64,000 bases of DNA, from positions 168,712 to 232,711 of the forward strand of contig NZ_JAJERB010000009.1 in NCBI RefSeq assembly GCF_020685205.1, given 5' to 3'. Shown one piece after another: positions 32,368 to 39,072 of this stretch (the first letter of the stretch is position 1; every line of letters begins with the position of its first letter). Below the pieces are notes generated by a model, which had not been told where the DNA came from, ran no database searches, and saw nothing but the letters and a program-made list of their open reading frames with translations. Both the position numbers and the translations under genes were made by a program. The stretch comes from Hymenobacter translucens. GTDB taxonomy: Bacteria; Bacteroidota; Bacteroidia; Cytophagales; Hymenobacteraceae.

Positions 32368-32528
32368 TGGGCCAAAATTACCGAATAGTTAAGCCCCTAC
32401 CGCCTTTGGCAACCAAGAGTTGCCTTTTAATAGGCTTTTAACCCGGTCTGCCGCGCAAAGCCGCATCATATCGCTAACCTGGCTGAACCGGAAGCCAACA
32501 CGGGCATACCATCTGTTTAGGCTCCCCG

Positions 32529-35066
32529 CTACTTCAGTCCGTTCTGTCGGCGGGTGCCGCGCATCGGCTCGGCTTCGAGTGGGTTTTCGGGCCAGTAGTG
32601 CTTGGGATAGCGCCCCCGCAGGTCTTTGCGCACCTCGAAGTAGCCATTGGCCCAGAAGCTGCGCAGGTCGCGCGTGACCTGCACCGGCCGGTGGCCCGGG
32701 GAAAGCAGGTGCATCGTCAGCACGACTTTTCCCCCGGCAACCCGGGGTGTTTCGAAAAGGCCAAACACTTCCTGCAGACGCACGGCCAAGACCGGGGTGG
32801 CTGGGTCAGAGTAGTCGAGCGTAATCTGGGAGCCGGTCGGGACCTGCAGGTGTGCCGGGGCGAGGCGGTCCAGCTCCTGGCGCTGGGCCCAGCCCCCCGG
32901 CAGCAACCCCAGCAGGGCTTCGGCCAGATCGAGCCGGCTCACGTCAGCCAGGCTGCGCAGGCCGGTCAGGTAGGGCCCAAGCCAGGTTTCGAGCTGGTCG
33001 AGCAGGGCAGCATCCGACACATCCGGCCAGGACTCAGGCTCGAGGTGGTGCACAAACGCCAGCCGCTCCCGCAGCCGGGAAGCCCGCTCGCCCCAGGGCA
33101 GCCGGTCGATGCCCCGGGCGCGCAGCCCGTCGAGCAGAGCTGCGGCTACCTGCTCCGGATTGGGCTGCAGGGGCGCGTCGTCGAGCACCAGGGCGCCCAG
33201 GCGCTGCACCCGCCGGGCCGTGACCTTTTCCGTGGTCGGGTCCCAGCGTACTTCTTCGATAGTGGAAACCTGCTCCCCGAAGTGAGTTTTCAGCTCGGCC
33301 TTATCTAAAGGGGCAGCCAGCACAACCCGCGGAGCCGCCGCTGGCCCATCGAGGTAGGCAGCGGCAAAAAAGGCGGTGTCGCGGGCAAAGTGCTCGGCCG
33401 GCAGCGCCGCCCGCTGGCCCGTAATCAGGCGCACCCGCTCGGGGTTTTCACGCTGGGCGAGGCGGTCGGGATACGCCAGGGCCGTCAGCAGGCCGGCTGC
33501 TTCGGGCTCCAGGGCGGTATTGGCCACCCCGGCCCGGGTCCGGAGCACGGCGGCAGCCTCCCGCACCCGGTGCAGGGCGCCCTGGTCGGGGAGCAGGCCC
33601 GGGAGCGGCGCCCGGCCGCTGGCCAACGCTTCGAGCCGCAGGCGCAGGTCGGGCGGGGCGGTGCTGCCGTCGGCGGGGCGCAGGATGTCGCGCTCCGTGA
33701 GTAGCGCCGCCAGCGCGCAGGCCGTAGCGCCGTGACTTATTTCAATTCCCCGCACGACCAAATGGCCCAGTCGGGGCACGAGGCCCAGCCCGGCCAGGGC
33801 CCGGCCGTGGGGCGTCGGCTTGCCGTCGGTGGTGAGGGCGCCGAGGCGTATCAGCAGTTCCCGGGCCTGGGCAAGGGCCGCCGCCGGGGGCGCATCCAGC
33901 CAGCGCAGGCTCGCGGCATCCTGGATTCCCCACAGCGCCAGCTCCAGGGCCAGTCCGCTCAGGTCGGCGGTCAGGATTTCGGGGGGCAGGTGGGCCGGGC
34001 GCATTTCGTGCTCCGAAGCCGTCCAGAGGCGGTAGCAGGTGCCGGGCCCGAGGCGGCCGGCCCGGCCCCGGCGCTGGTCGGCCGCGGCCTGGCTGACGGG
34101 CACGGTCTGCAGGGTCGTAAGGCCGGTGCGGGGCTCGAAGTGCGGAATCCGGGCGTAGCCACCGTCCACCACCACCCGCACACCTTCGATGGTCAGGCTG
34201 GTTTCGGCAATGCTGGTCGCCAGCACCACCTTGCGCCGCCCGGCGGGGGCGGGGCGCAGGGCGGCGTCCTGCTGCTCGGCCGGCAGCTCCCCGTGCAGCA
34301 CGTGGATGTCGATGGTGCCGGGCAGGCTGGCGCTGAGCTTGTCGCCGGTGCGGCGCTGGTCGGCCAGGCCGGGCAGGAACACCAGCACGTCGCCGGCCGG
34401 ATGCTGGGCCAGGGCTTCGCGCACCATTGCCGGCGCCAGGGCCGTCAGGCGGTCGGCGGGGCGGCTGCCGGCCGCCGCTACCCGGGCCGGGGTCAGGTAG
34501 TGGGTGTCGACGGGGTGTTGCAGGCCGGCGCTGCGCACCACCGGGGCCCCGAGCCAGGCACCGAGCCGCTCAGCTTCGAGCGTGGCGCTCATGATGAGCA
34601 GGCGCAGGTCCGGGCGCAGCACGGCCTGGGCATCGAGGGCCAGGGCCAGGCCCAGGTCGGCCTGGAGGCTGCGCTCATGAAACTCGTCGAACAGCACCGC
34701 CGCCACGCCTTCCAGGGACGGGTCGTCCTGCAGCATCCGGGTCAGAATCACCTCCGTGGCCACCTCAATGCGGGTCTGGGAGGAGATGCGGCTTTCCAGG
34801 CGGACCCGGTAGCCGACGGTTTTACCCACCGGCTCGCCCAGAATGCTGGCCATGCGGGTCGCGGCGGCGCGGGCAGCGAGGCGGCGCGGCTCCAGCACGA
34901 TGATGCGGCCGGTGGGCGGCATCCAGTCGGCTGCGAGCAGAGCCAGGGGTACGATGGTGGTTTTGCCCGCCCCGGGCGGCGCCTGCAGCACCGCGCAGGT
35001 CGTCCGGCCCAGCGTAGCCAGCAGCTCGGGCAAAGCGGCGCAGATGGGAAGGTCGGGGAGGAGCAT
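32529..35066 (-). CDS. hrpB: ATP-dependent helicase HrpB
   Basis: This 845-residue DEAH/DExH-box helicase has motif I (LQAPPGAGKTTIVPLALLAA), motif II (AAVLFDEFHERSLQADLGLA), motif III (LLIMSATLEAERL), motif V-VI (VVLATSIAETSLTIEGVRVV and AAADQRRGRAGRLGPGTCYR), a helicase-associated HA2 region, and the HrpB-specific C-terminal domain (WAQRQELDRLAPAHLQVPTG, then FWANGYFEVRKDLRGRYPKH). Length matches HrpB. Its cellular role is poorly defined in most bacteria, and it may act on RNA. The left arm of a heptad array begins 3 bp from its start codon. Confidence 0.95.
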   Translation of the reverse strand: MLLPDLPICAALPELLATLGRTTCAVLQAPPGAGKTTIVPLALLAADWMPPTGRIIVLEPRRLAARAAATRMASILGEPVGKTVGYRVRLESRISSQTRIEVATEVILTRMLQDDPSLEGVAAVLFDEFHERSLQADLGLALALDAQAVLRPDLRLLIMSATLEAERLGAWLGAPVVRSAGLQHPVDTHYLTPARVAAAGSRPADRLTALAPAMVREALAQHPAGDVLVFLPGLADQRRTGDKLSASLPGTIDIHVLHGELPAEQQDAALRPAPAGRRKVVLATSIAETSLTIEGVRVVVDGGYARIPHFEPRTGLTTLQTVPVSQAAADQRRGRAGRLGPGTCYRLWTASEHEMRPAHLPPEILTADLSGLALELALWGIQDAASLRWLDAPPAAALAQARELLIRLGALTTDGKPTPHGRALAGLGLVPRLGHLVVRGIEISHGATACALAALLTERDILRPADGSTAPPDLRLRLEALASGRAPLPGLLPDQGALHRVREAAAVLRTRAGVANTALEPEAAGLLTALAYPDRLAQRENPERVRLITGQRAALPAEHFARDTAFFAAAYLDGPAAAPRVVLAAPLDKAELKTHFGEQVSTIEEVRWDPTTEKVTARRVQRLGALVLDDAPLQPNPEQVAAALLDGLRARGIDRLPWGERASRLRERLAFVHHLEPESWPDVSDAALLDQLETWLGPYLTGLRSLADVSRLDLAEALLGLLPGGWAQRQELDRLAPAHLQVPTGSQITLDYSDPATPVLAVRLQEVFGLFETPRVAGGKVVLTMHLLSPGHRPVQVTRDLRSFWANGYFEVRKDLRGRYPKHYWPENPLEAEPMRGTRRQNGLK

Positions 35067-35068
35067 GC

Positions 35069-35286
35069 TTTGGTGTTGGTTTGTAGTCGTTGGTTTTTGG
35101 TTATCGGAACTCAGCGGTTGTCATCCTGAGCCGACGGCCCTTGGCCGATTTAAGTAAGTCGTTGCGAGGCGTATCATTCGGGCGCTTGTGGCACAAACAT
35201 GATTAGGCCCTTCCGCTGGCACCAAACGTCGGATCAAGGATGACATGCCTGAATCCAACAACAAACAACTAACAACCAAAAACCAC
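35069..35286. repeat. Wide two-armed heptad array with a nested inverted repeat
   Basis: The left arm is TTTGGTG, TTGGTTT, GTAGTCG, TTGGTTT, TTGGTTA (35069-35103). The right arm is AATCCAA, CAACAAA, CAACTAA, CAACCAA, AAACCAC (35252-35286). The 148-bp spacer itself holds a nested inverted pair, TGTCATCCTGAGCCGAC (35119-35135) and GTCGGATCAAGGATGACA (35228-35245), of the dispersed REP-like type. The right arm runs into the rhodanese stop codon at 35286. Confidence 0.88.
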
Positions 35287-35609
35287 TAATACACCGCCAC
35301 CGACGGGTCGACCCGCACCGACCAGGCGTGGATGCCGCCGCGGAGGTTGAGCAGGTTGGTAAAGCCGTGACGGTGCTGCAGGTACGCCAGGGCCTGACCC
35401 GAACGGACGCCGTGGTGGCAGATCAGCACCACCGGCCGGTCGGTGGGAAGCTCCTCGGCATGGGCCGGAATGTCGCCCAGGGAAATGAGCCGGCTGCCTT
35501 CGATCCGGCAGTACTCAAACTCTTCGGGCTCCCGGACGTCAATCAGCTGCAGATTCTCGCCCTGCTGGAGGCGCCGGTGCAGGTCTTCGGGGGTGAGTTC
35601 GGGCAGCAT
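35286..35609 (-). CDS. Rhodanese-like domain protein
   Basis: ATG 35609 (MLPELTPEDLHRRLQQGENL) gives 107 residues, a single rhodanese domain; 11 upstream in-frame residues are dropped because the domain starts here. It has LIDVREPEEFEYCRIEGSRL, then the active-site loop VVLICHHGVRSGQALAYLQ with a catalytic Cys, and the end GFTNLLNLRGGIHAW. It probably transfers sulfane sulfur or acts as a thiol carrier; the acceptor is unknown. It is divergent from pnuC, with 298 bp between them. Confidence 0.92.
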   Translation of the reverse strand: MLPELTPEDLHRRLQQGENLQLIDVREPEEFEYCRIEGSRLISLGDIPAHAEELPTDRPVVLICHHGVRSGQALAYLQHRHGFTNLLNLRGGIHAWSVRVDPSVAVY

Positions 35610-35729
35610 AAGGAGGCTAAGGCAGTGGGGATGGGAAAGCAAAATTAGCTATTTGACCTCACCACTGAATGCCGGCGCTTTCAACTGGCCGGCCCAAGCG
35701 CCGTATTCTCTGCATAAGCCGGCATCCGG

Positions 35730-35816
35730 CTTGTAGACTTTTTCGGATAAAATGAAATGAAGTCTACAAGTCAGTAGACCTTTTAAAAAAATGGAAGAGA
35801 AAGTCTACAGGACTTG
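35730..35816. promoter_or_regulatory. Tandem 41-bp palindromic element, candidate operator
   Basis: GTAGAC (35733), GTCTAC (35762), GTAGAC (35774) and GTCTAC (35803) lie at spacings of 29, 12 and 29 bp. This makes two direct copies of a 41-bp unit, each an inverted repeat. The first copy is extended to CTTGTAGACTT and AAGTCTACAAG. The unit is AT-rich inside a GC-rich genome and lies just upstream of the pnuC promoter. Binding of a dimeric regulator is plausible; a role as RNA hairpins is the alternative. Confidence 0.6.
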
Positions 35817-35835
35817 TCGGGTGCTGTCAGCCCCA

Positions 35836-35866
35836 TTGGCGGCCCCGGCTTAACCTGCTAGCTTTG
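35836..35866 (+). promoter_or_regulatory. Promoter of the pnuC operon
   Basis: TTG (35836-35838), a 20-bp spacer, then TAGCTTTG (35859-35866) fit the Bacteroidota -33/-7 consensus. The predicted start is near 35873, giving a leader of about 35 nt before the TTG start codon of pnuC. Confidence 0.6.
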
Positions 35867-35907
35867 GCCGGCCGGGTACCGGCCTTTTTCCGCTTAACTC
35901 CATCCGC

Positions 35908-36531
35908 TTGCTACATTCCCTCTACGAGCTCTGGACCGCTGCCGCAGGCAACACGCCCCTGGAATGGGTGGCCGTCGTCACCGGGTTTGCCTGCGTGTGG
36001 CTGGTTGCCCGGGAGTCGCTCTGGAACTTCCCGGTCGCCATCATCAGCTGCGCGCTATACATCTTCGTGTATTTCGGCAAGCAGCTTTATGCCGACTGCG
36101 GCCTGCAGGGCTTTTTTATTCTCATAAGCCTGTATGGCTGGTATGAGTGGCAGTACGGCGGCGCACGCAACACCACGCTGGTCGTGACGCGGACCCGTCC
36201 GGGGGAATGGCTACTGGTAGGCGTTGGCATAGCGTTATTTACGGCCCTGTTTGGCTACTACCTCCGCTATAACACCGACGCGGCGCTGCCGTACTGGGAT
36301 AGTTTTACTACCGCCGGCAGCCTGGCGGCCCAGTACCTGCTGGTGCGCAAGCGCCTTGAAAACTGGCTGCTCTGGATTATGGTTGATATCATCTACGTAC
36401 CGATCCTGTGGTACAAGCAGCTGTACCCAACCTGTGGCCTGTACGCCGTGTACCTGGTGCTGGCCGTCTACGGCTATGTGGAATGGCGCCGGGCAGAGCG
36501 GGCAGCAGTGCAAGCGGCAGTAGGCATATGA
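35908..36531 (+). CDS. pnuC: PnuC-family vitamin/nucleoside transporter
   Basis: This 207-residue inner-membrane protein of about seven helices starts at TTG 35908, as no ATG is available in frame. PnuC signatures include EWVAVVTGFACVWLVARESL, WNFPVAIISCALYIFVYFGK, QGFFILISLYGWYEWQYGG and LLWIMVDIIYVPILWYKQLY (the WxxxDxxY-type end). The family imports nicotinamide riboside (PnuC), thiamine (PnuT) or riboflavin (PnuX) by facilitated diffusion with kinase trapping. Its stop overlaps the next gene, a NadR-like kinase, which supports nicotinamide riboside. A TPP-riboswitch TonB receptor 2.5 kb downstream keeps thiamine open. Confidence 0.9.
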   Translation: MLHSLYELWTAAAGNTPLEWVAVVTGFACVWLVARESLWNFPVAIISCALYIFVYFGKQLYADCGLQGFFILISLYGWYEWQYGGARNTTLVVTRTRPGEWLLVGVGIALFTALFGYYLRYNTDAALPYWDSFTTAGSLAAQYLLVRKRLENWLLWIMVDIIYVPILWYKQLYPTCGLYAVYLVLAVYGYVEWRRAERAAVQAAVGI

Positions 36532-37055
36532 TGAAGCGGGTGAGCATAACCGGCCCGGAGTCTACGGGCAAGTCGACGCTGAGCCGGCTGCTGGCCGGGC
36601 ACTACGATACGGTCTGGGTGCCCGAGTATGCCCGTACCTACCTCGATGAGCACGGCCCGGGCTACGCGCTGCCGGACCTGGAGCTGATGGCCCGCGGGCA
36701 GCTGGCCGCGGAAGAAGCCACCACCGGCCGCTCCCGCCGGGTGCTGTTCTGCGACACCGACCTGCTGGTGATAAAGATCTGGGCCGAACACGCCTTTGGC
36801 CGCTGCCCGGCCTGGGTGCTGCACCAGCTTCGCGAGCCCCGCTACGACCTCACCCTGCTGCTTGGCGTCGACCTGCCCTGGGAACCCGACCCGCTGCGCG
36901 AGCATCCGGAACCTGCCCAGCGCCGGCACTTCTACGAGCTCTACCGCCGGGAGCTGACCGAGCGCAGCTGGCCCTTCGTCGAAATCAGCGGCCCGCCCGA
37001 GCAGCGCCTGCAACAGGCCATCAAAGCCGTGGATGCGTTGCTGGCCTCCCGCTAA
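36528..37055 (+). CDS. NadR-like P-loop kinase (ribosylnicotinamide kinase type)
   Basis: ATG 36528 overlaps the pnuC stop (ATGATGA), so the pair is translationally coupled. The 175-residue protein is only the kinase domain of NadR, without adenylyltransferase or HTH parts. The P-loop is VSITGPESTGKSTLSRLLAG, followed by WVPEYARTYLDEHGPGYALP (substrate-side motif), VLFCDTDLLVIKIWAEHAFG, and a lid region with the YDLTLLLGVDLPWEPDPLRE motif. It would phosphorylate the nucleoside brought in by PnuC and trap it. Nicotinamide riboside is the default substrate; thiamine is an alternative. Confidence 0.9.
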   Translation: MMKRVSITGPESTGKSTLSRLLAGHYDTVWVPEYARTYLDEHGPGYALPDLELMARGQLAAEEATTGRSRRVLFCDTDLLVIKIWAEHAFGRCPAWVLHQLREPRYDLTLLLGVDLPWEPDPLREHPEPAQRRHFYELYRRELTERSWPFVEISGPPEQRLQQAIKAVDALLASR

Positions 37056-37135
37056 CGCGGGCTACCGTTTCTTTTCCCGGCTTGCGTCGAGAAGCAAGTC
37101 GTCAGTATGCCCACTATACCCTACTACGCCTGTTA

Positions 37136-37177
37136 CCAAAGCCATCTGCCAACAGCTAATAGCCAAAAGCCGACCCT
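37136..37177. repeat. Single-armed heptad run, CAAAAGC theme
   Basis: Six 7-bp steps, CCAAAGC, CATCTGC, CAACAGC, TAATAGC, CAAAAGC and CGACCCT, lead directly into the ATG of the epimerase gene at 37178. Unlike the other arrays, it abuts a start codon on the plus strand rather than a stop codon. Confidence 0.7.
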
Positions 37178-38059
37178 ATGACGACCCACTACCTTGAAAA
37201 TAACCGGTGCCGCGTGGGCGTGAACCGGCATGGCGCAGAGCTCAGCTCGTTTGTCCGGAAAGACGTTGCCGACGGACTGGAGTACATCTGGCCGGCTGAG
37301 CCCGCGGTATGGGCCCGGCACGCCCCGGTGCTGTTTCCCATCGTGGGCCGGCTGCCCCAGGATACCTATACGCACCAGGGCCAACGCTACCAGCTGCCCC
37401 AGCACGGCTTTGCCCGCGACCGGGACTTCTCCCTGGCGGCTCAGACGGCCGACACGCTCACCTTTACGCTCCGGGCGGATGCCGATAGCCGGCAGCAGTT
37501 TCCCTTCGACTTTCTGCTGACTATTCGCTACCGCCTGACCGAAGCTACCCTGCACATCGAGTGGGAAGTGAGCAACCCAGGCGCCGCGGAGCTGCTGTTC
37601 AGTATCGGCGCCCACCCGGCTTTTCGCTGCCCGCTGCTGGAGGGTGAAGCGTTTGAGGACTACTTCTTTCAGTTTGACCACCCCGTAAGCTTCGACCGCC
37701 ACCTGCTGAGCGGAGGGCTGCTCAACGGGCAGACTACGCCGGTGCTCCGCACCCAGACCGAGCTGCCGCTCACCTACGACCTGTTCCGCGACGATGCCCT
37801 GGTGCTCAAAGGCTTTGACTTTACCCGCATTTCCCTGCGCAGCCGCCGCTCCGAGCGGTTTGTAACCCTGTGCTTCGACGGTTTCCCCTACCTGGGCCTC
37901 TGGACCAAGGGCGAGGGGGCCGGCTTTGTGTGCGTGGAGCCCTGGCAGGGCATTGCCAGCAGCGTGGGCCCGCCGCCCGAGCTGGCCGACAAGGAAGGCA
38001 TCCTGAGCCTGGAGCCCGGGCAGCAGTTTCGGACAAGCTACTCCATAACGGTAGGGTAG
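37178..38059 (+). CDS. Aldose 1-epimerase family protein (LacX-like)
   Basis: This 293-residue protein has the galactose-mutarotase fold. It begins YLENNRCRVGVNRHGAELSS, with VLFPIVGRLPQDTYTHQGQR, then LPQHGFARDRDF (catalytic-type His), LFSIGAHPAFRCPL (second His) and FVCVEPWQGIASSVGPPPEL (Glu base region). These fit the LacX-like subgroup that acts on unknown sugars or sugar phosphates. It starts 122 bp after the kinase gene and is followed by a GNAT gene after one base, so the last two are probably co-transcribed. Confidence 0.9.
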   Translation: MTTHYLENNRCRVGVNRHGAELSSFVRKDVADGLEYIWPAEPAVWARHAPVLFPIVGRLPQDTYTHQGQRYQLPQHGFARDRDFSLAAQTADTLTFTLRADADSRQQFPFDFLLTIRYRLTEATLHIEWEVSNPGAAELLFSIGAHPAFRCPLLEGEAFEDYFFQFDHPVSFDRHLLSGGLLNGQTTPVLRTQTELPLTYDLFRDDALVLKGFDFTRISLRSRRSERFVTLCFDGFPYLGLWTKGEGAGFVCVEPWQGIASSVGPPPELADKEGILSLEPGQQFRTSYSITVG

Positions 38060-38060
38060 G

Positions 38061-38483
38061 ATGCCGGCCGCCCTCACGCTGGAAATCCGGGTTATCAGCG
38101 CCGCCGAAACGTACCCGCTGCGCCACGCGGTGCTCTGGCCCGGTAAGCCGCTGGAGTACGTCAAAGTCGAGGACGACGAGCAGGGGTACCACTTCGGCGC
38201 CTTCCGGGCCGGCGAGCTGGTAGCGGTTATTTCGCTGTTCGTGGCCGGGCCCGAAGGGCGCTTCCGCAAGTTTGCCACCCGCCCCGACTGCCAGCGCCAG
38301 GGCATCGGTACGCAGCTGATGGAGCGGGTGCTGGCCGAGGCGCGCCGGCTCGGGGCCCGGGCGCTGTGGTGCGATGCCCGCCAGGAGGCGTGTGCCTTTT
38401 ATCACCGCTTCGGCATGCAGCCTGAGGGGGCGGTGTTCTACAAGGGGGCGGTTCCCTACCAGCGGATGCAGCGGGAAGTATAG
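38061..38483 (+). CDS. GNAT N-acetyltransferase
   Basis: This 140-residue protein has the GNAT core: EIRVISAAETYPLRHAVLWP, DEQGYHFGAFRAGELVAVIS, then the acetyl-CoA loop RKFATRPDCQRQGIGTQLME (R/QxxGxG/A), and ALWCDARQEACAFYHRFGMQ near the end. The whole protein is one domain. The substrate is unknown. The gene begins one base after the epimerase stop codon (TAGGATG), which suggests tight co-expression. The next gene is convergent. Confidence 0.9.
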   Translation: MPAALTLEIRVISAAETYPLRHAVLWPGKPLEYVKVEDDEQGYHFGAFRAGELVAVISLFVAGPEGRFRKFATRPDCQRQGIGTQLMERVLAEARRLGARALWCDARQEACAFYHRFGMQPEGAVFYKGAVPYQRMQREV

Positions 38484-38501
38484 CCCCGGGACACCGGTGC
38501 T

Positions 38502-38744
38502 TTAGGAGAGGTTGGGCTCGGGCGTAGGCCGGGGCGTGTACGGCGTGCCATAGTCAGGCTCCCAGTCGTTGATCGGGCGGGAGATGCCCGGGGGCAGGTC
38601 CAGATCGGGCAGGCCGTCGTCGAGCGGCTCACCCCCGTCGTCGTCATTGTCGGGGGCCGGGGGGCGCAGGTAGCGGCGCCGGGGCATCAGCAGAAAGTAA
38701 ACCAGGATGAAGAGGACCGCGAATAAATAGACGAGGTTGATCAT
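38502..38744 (-). CDS. Small single-pass membrane protein with acidic proline-rich tail
   Basis: This 80-residue protein has one N-terminal membrane helix (LVYLFAVLFILVYFLLMP, residues 4-21), then the basic cluster RRRYLR and an acidic Pro/Asp-rich tail (DNDDDGGEPLDDGLPDLDLP). The positive-inside rule puts the tail in the cytoplasm. No family is recognised. The clean membrane helix and normal codon use support it as a gene. It is convergent with the GNAT gene (18 bp apart), and the 328 bp between its start and the TonB receptor hold the TPP riboswitch. Confidence 0.7.
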   Translation of the reverse strand: MINLVYLFAVLFILVYFLLMPRRRYLRPPAPDNDDDGGEPLDDGLPDLDLPPGISRPINDWEPDYGTPYTPRPTPEPNLS

Positions 38745-38972
38745 GGCAGTAAATGCTGAGAAGGAAGCCGGGACGCTGCTGGAAATTAACGGGCCCGGGC
38801 GAGGAGTTGTTTTGCCGAACGCGGGGTTTTTTGCCCGTCGTGCGCTTTAATTTGAAAATGTCCGGATCAACTGAGCGCTAGGCTAATATAGCTGATTCAG
38901 AGGGTGAAATAAAGTGTTTGCCGGGGGGGGTATTGCACGCCGCGGAATCCCGCCGTAGGTTTGTTGCAGAGT

Positions 38973-39060
38973 TTAGGGGTGCCTGGCGGCTTCGTACCGC
39001 TGCCCGGCTGAGATCATACCCATTGAACCTGATCCGGGTAATGCCGGCGAAGGGAATAAC
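38973..39060 (+). promoter_or_regulatory. TPP (THI-box) riboswitch
   Basis: The sequence reads TTAGGGGTGCC, then the P3 region, then GCTGAGATCATACCC, ATTGAACCTGATC, GGGTAATGCCGGCGAAGGGA. The CTGAGA, ACCTGATC and GCGAAGGGA elements are the hallmark of the thiamine-pyrophosphate aptamer. It lies 12 bp ahead of the earliest start codon of the TonB-dependent receptor, so TPP probably represses the receptor by hiding its translation start. No terminator hairpin is visible between the aptamer and the gene. Confidence 0.95.
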
Positions 39061-39072
39061 CGATCCGCGAGC

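Noticed and set aside
37133..38305. A 390-residue minus-strand frame over the epimerase and GNAT genes.
   Set aside because: It is antisense to two genes with clear catalytic motifs and has no motif of its own.
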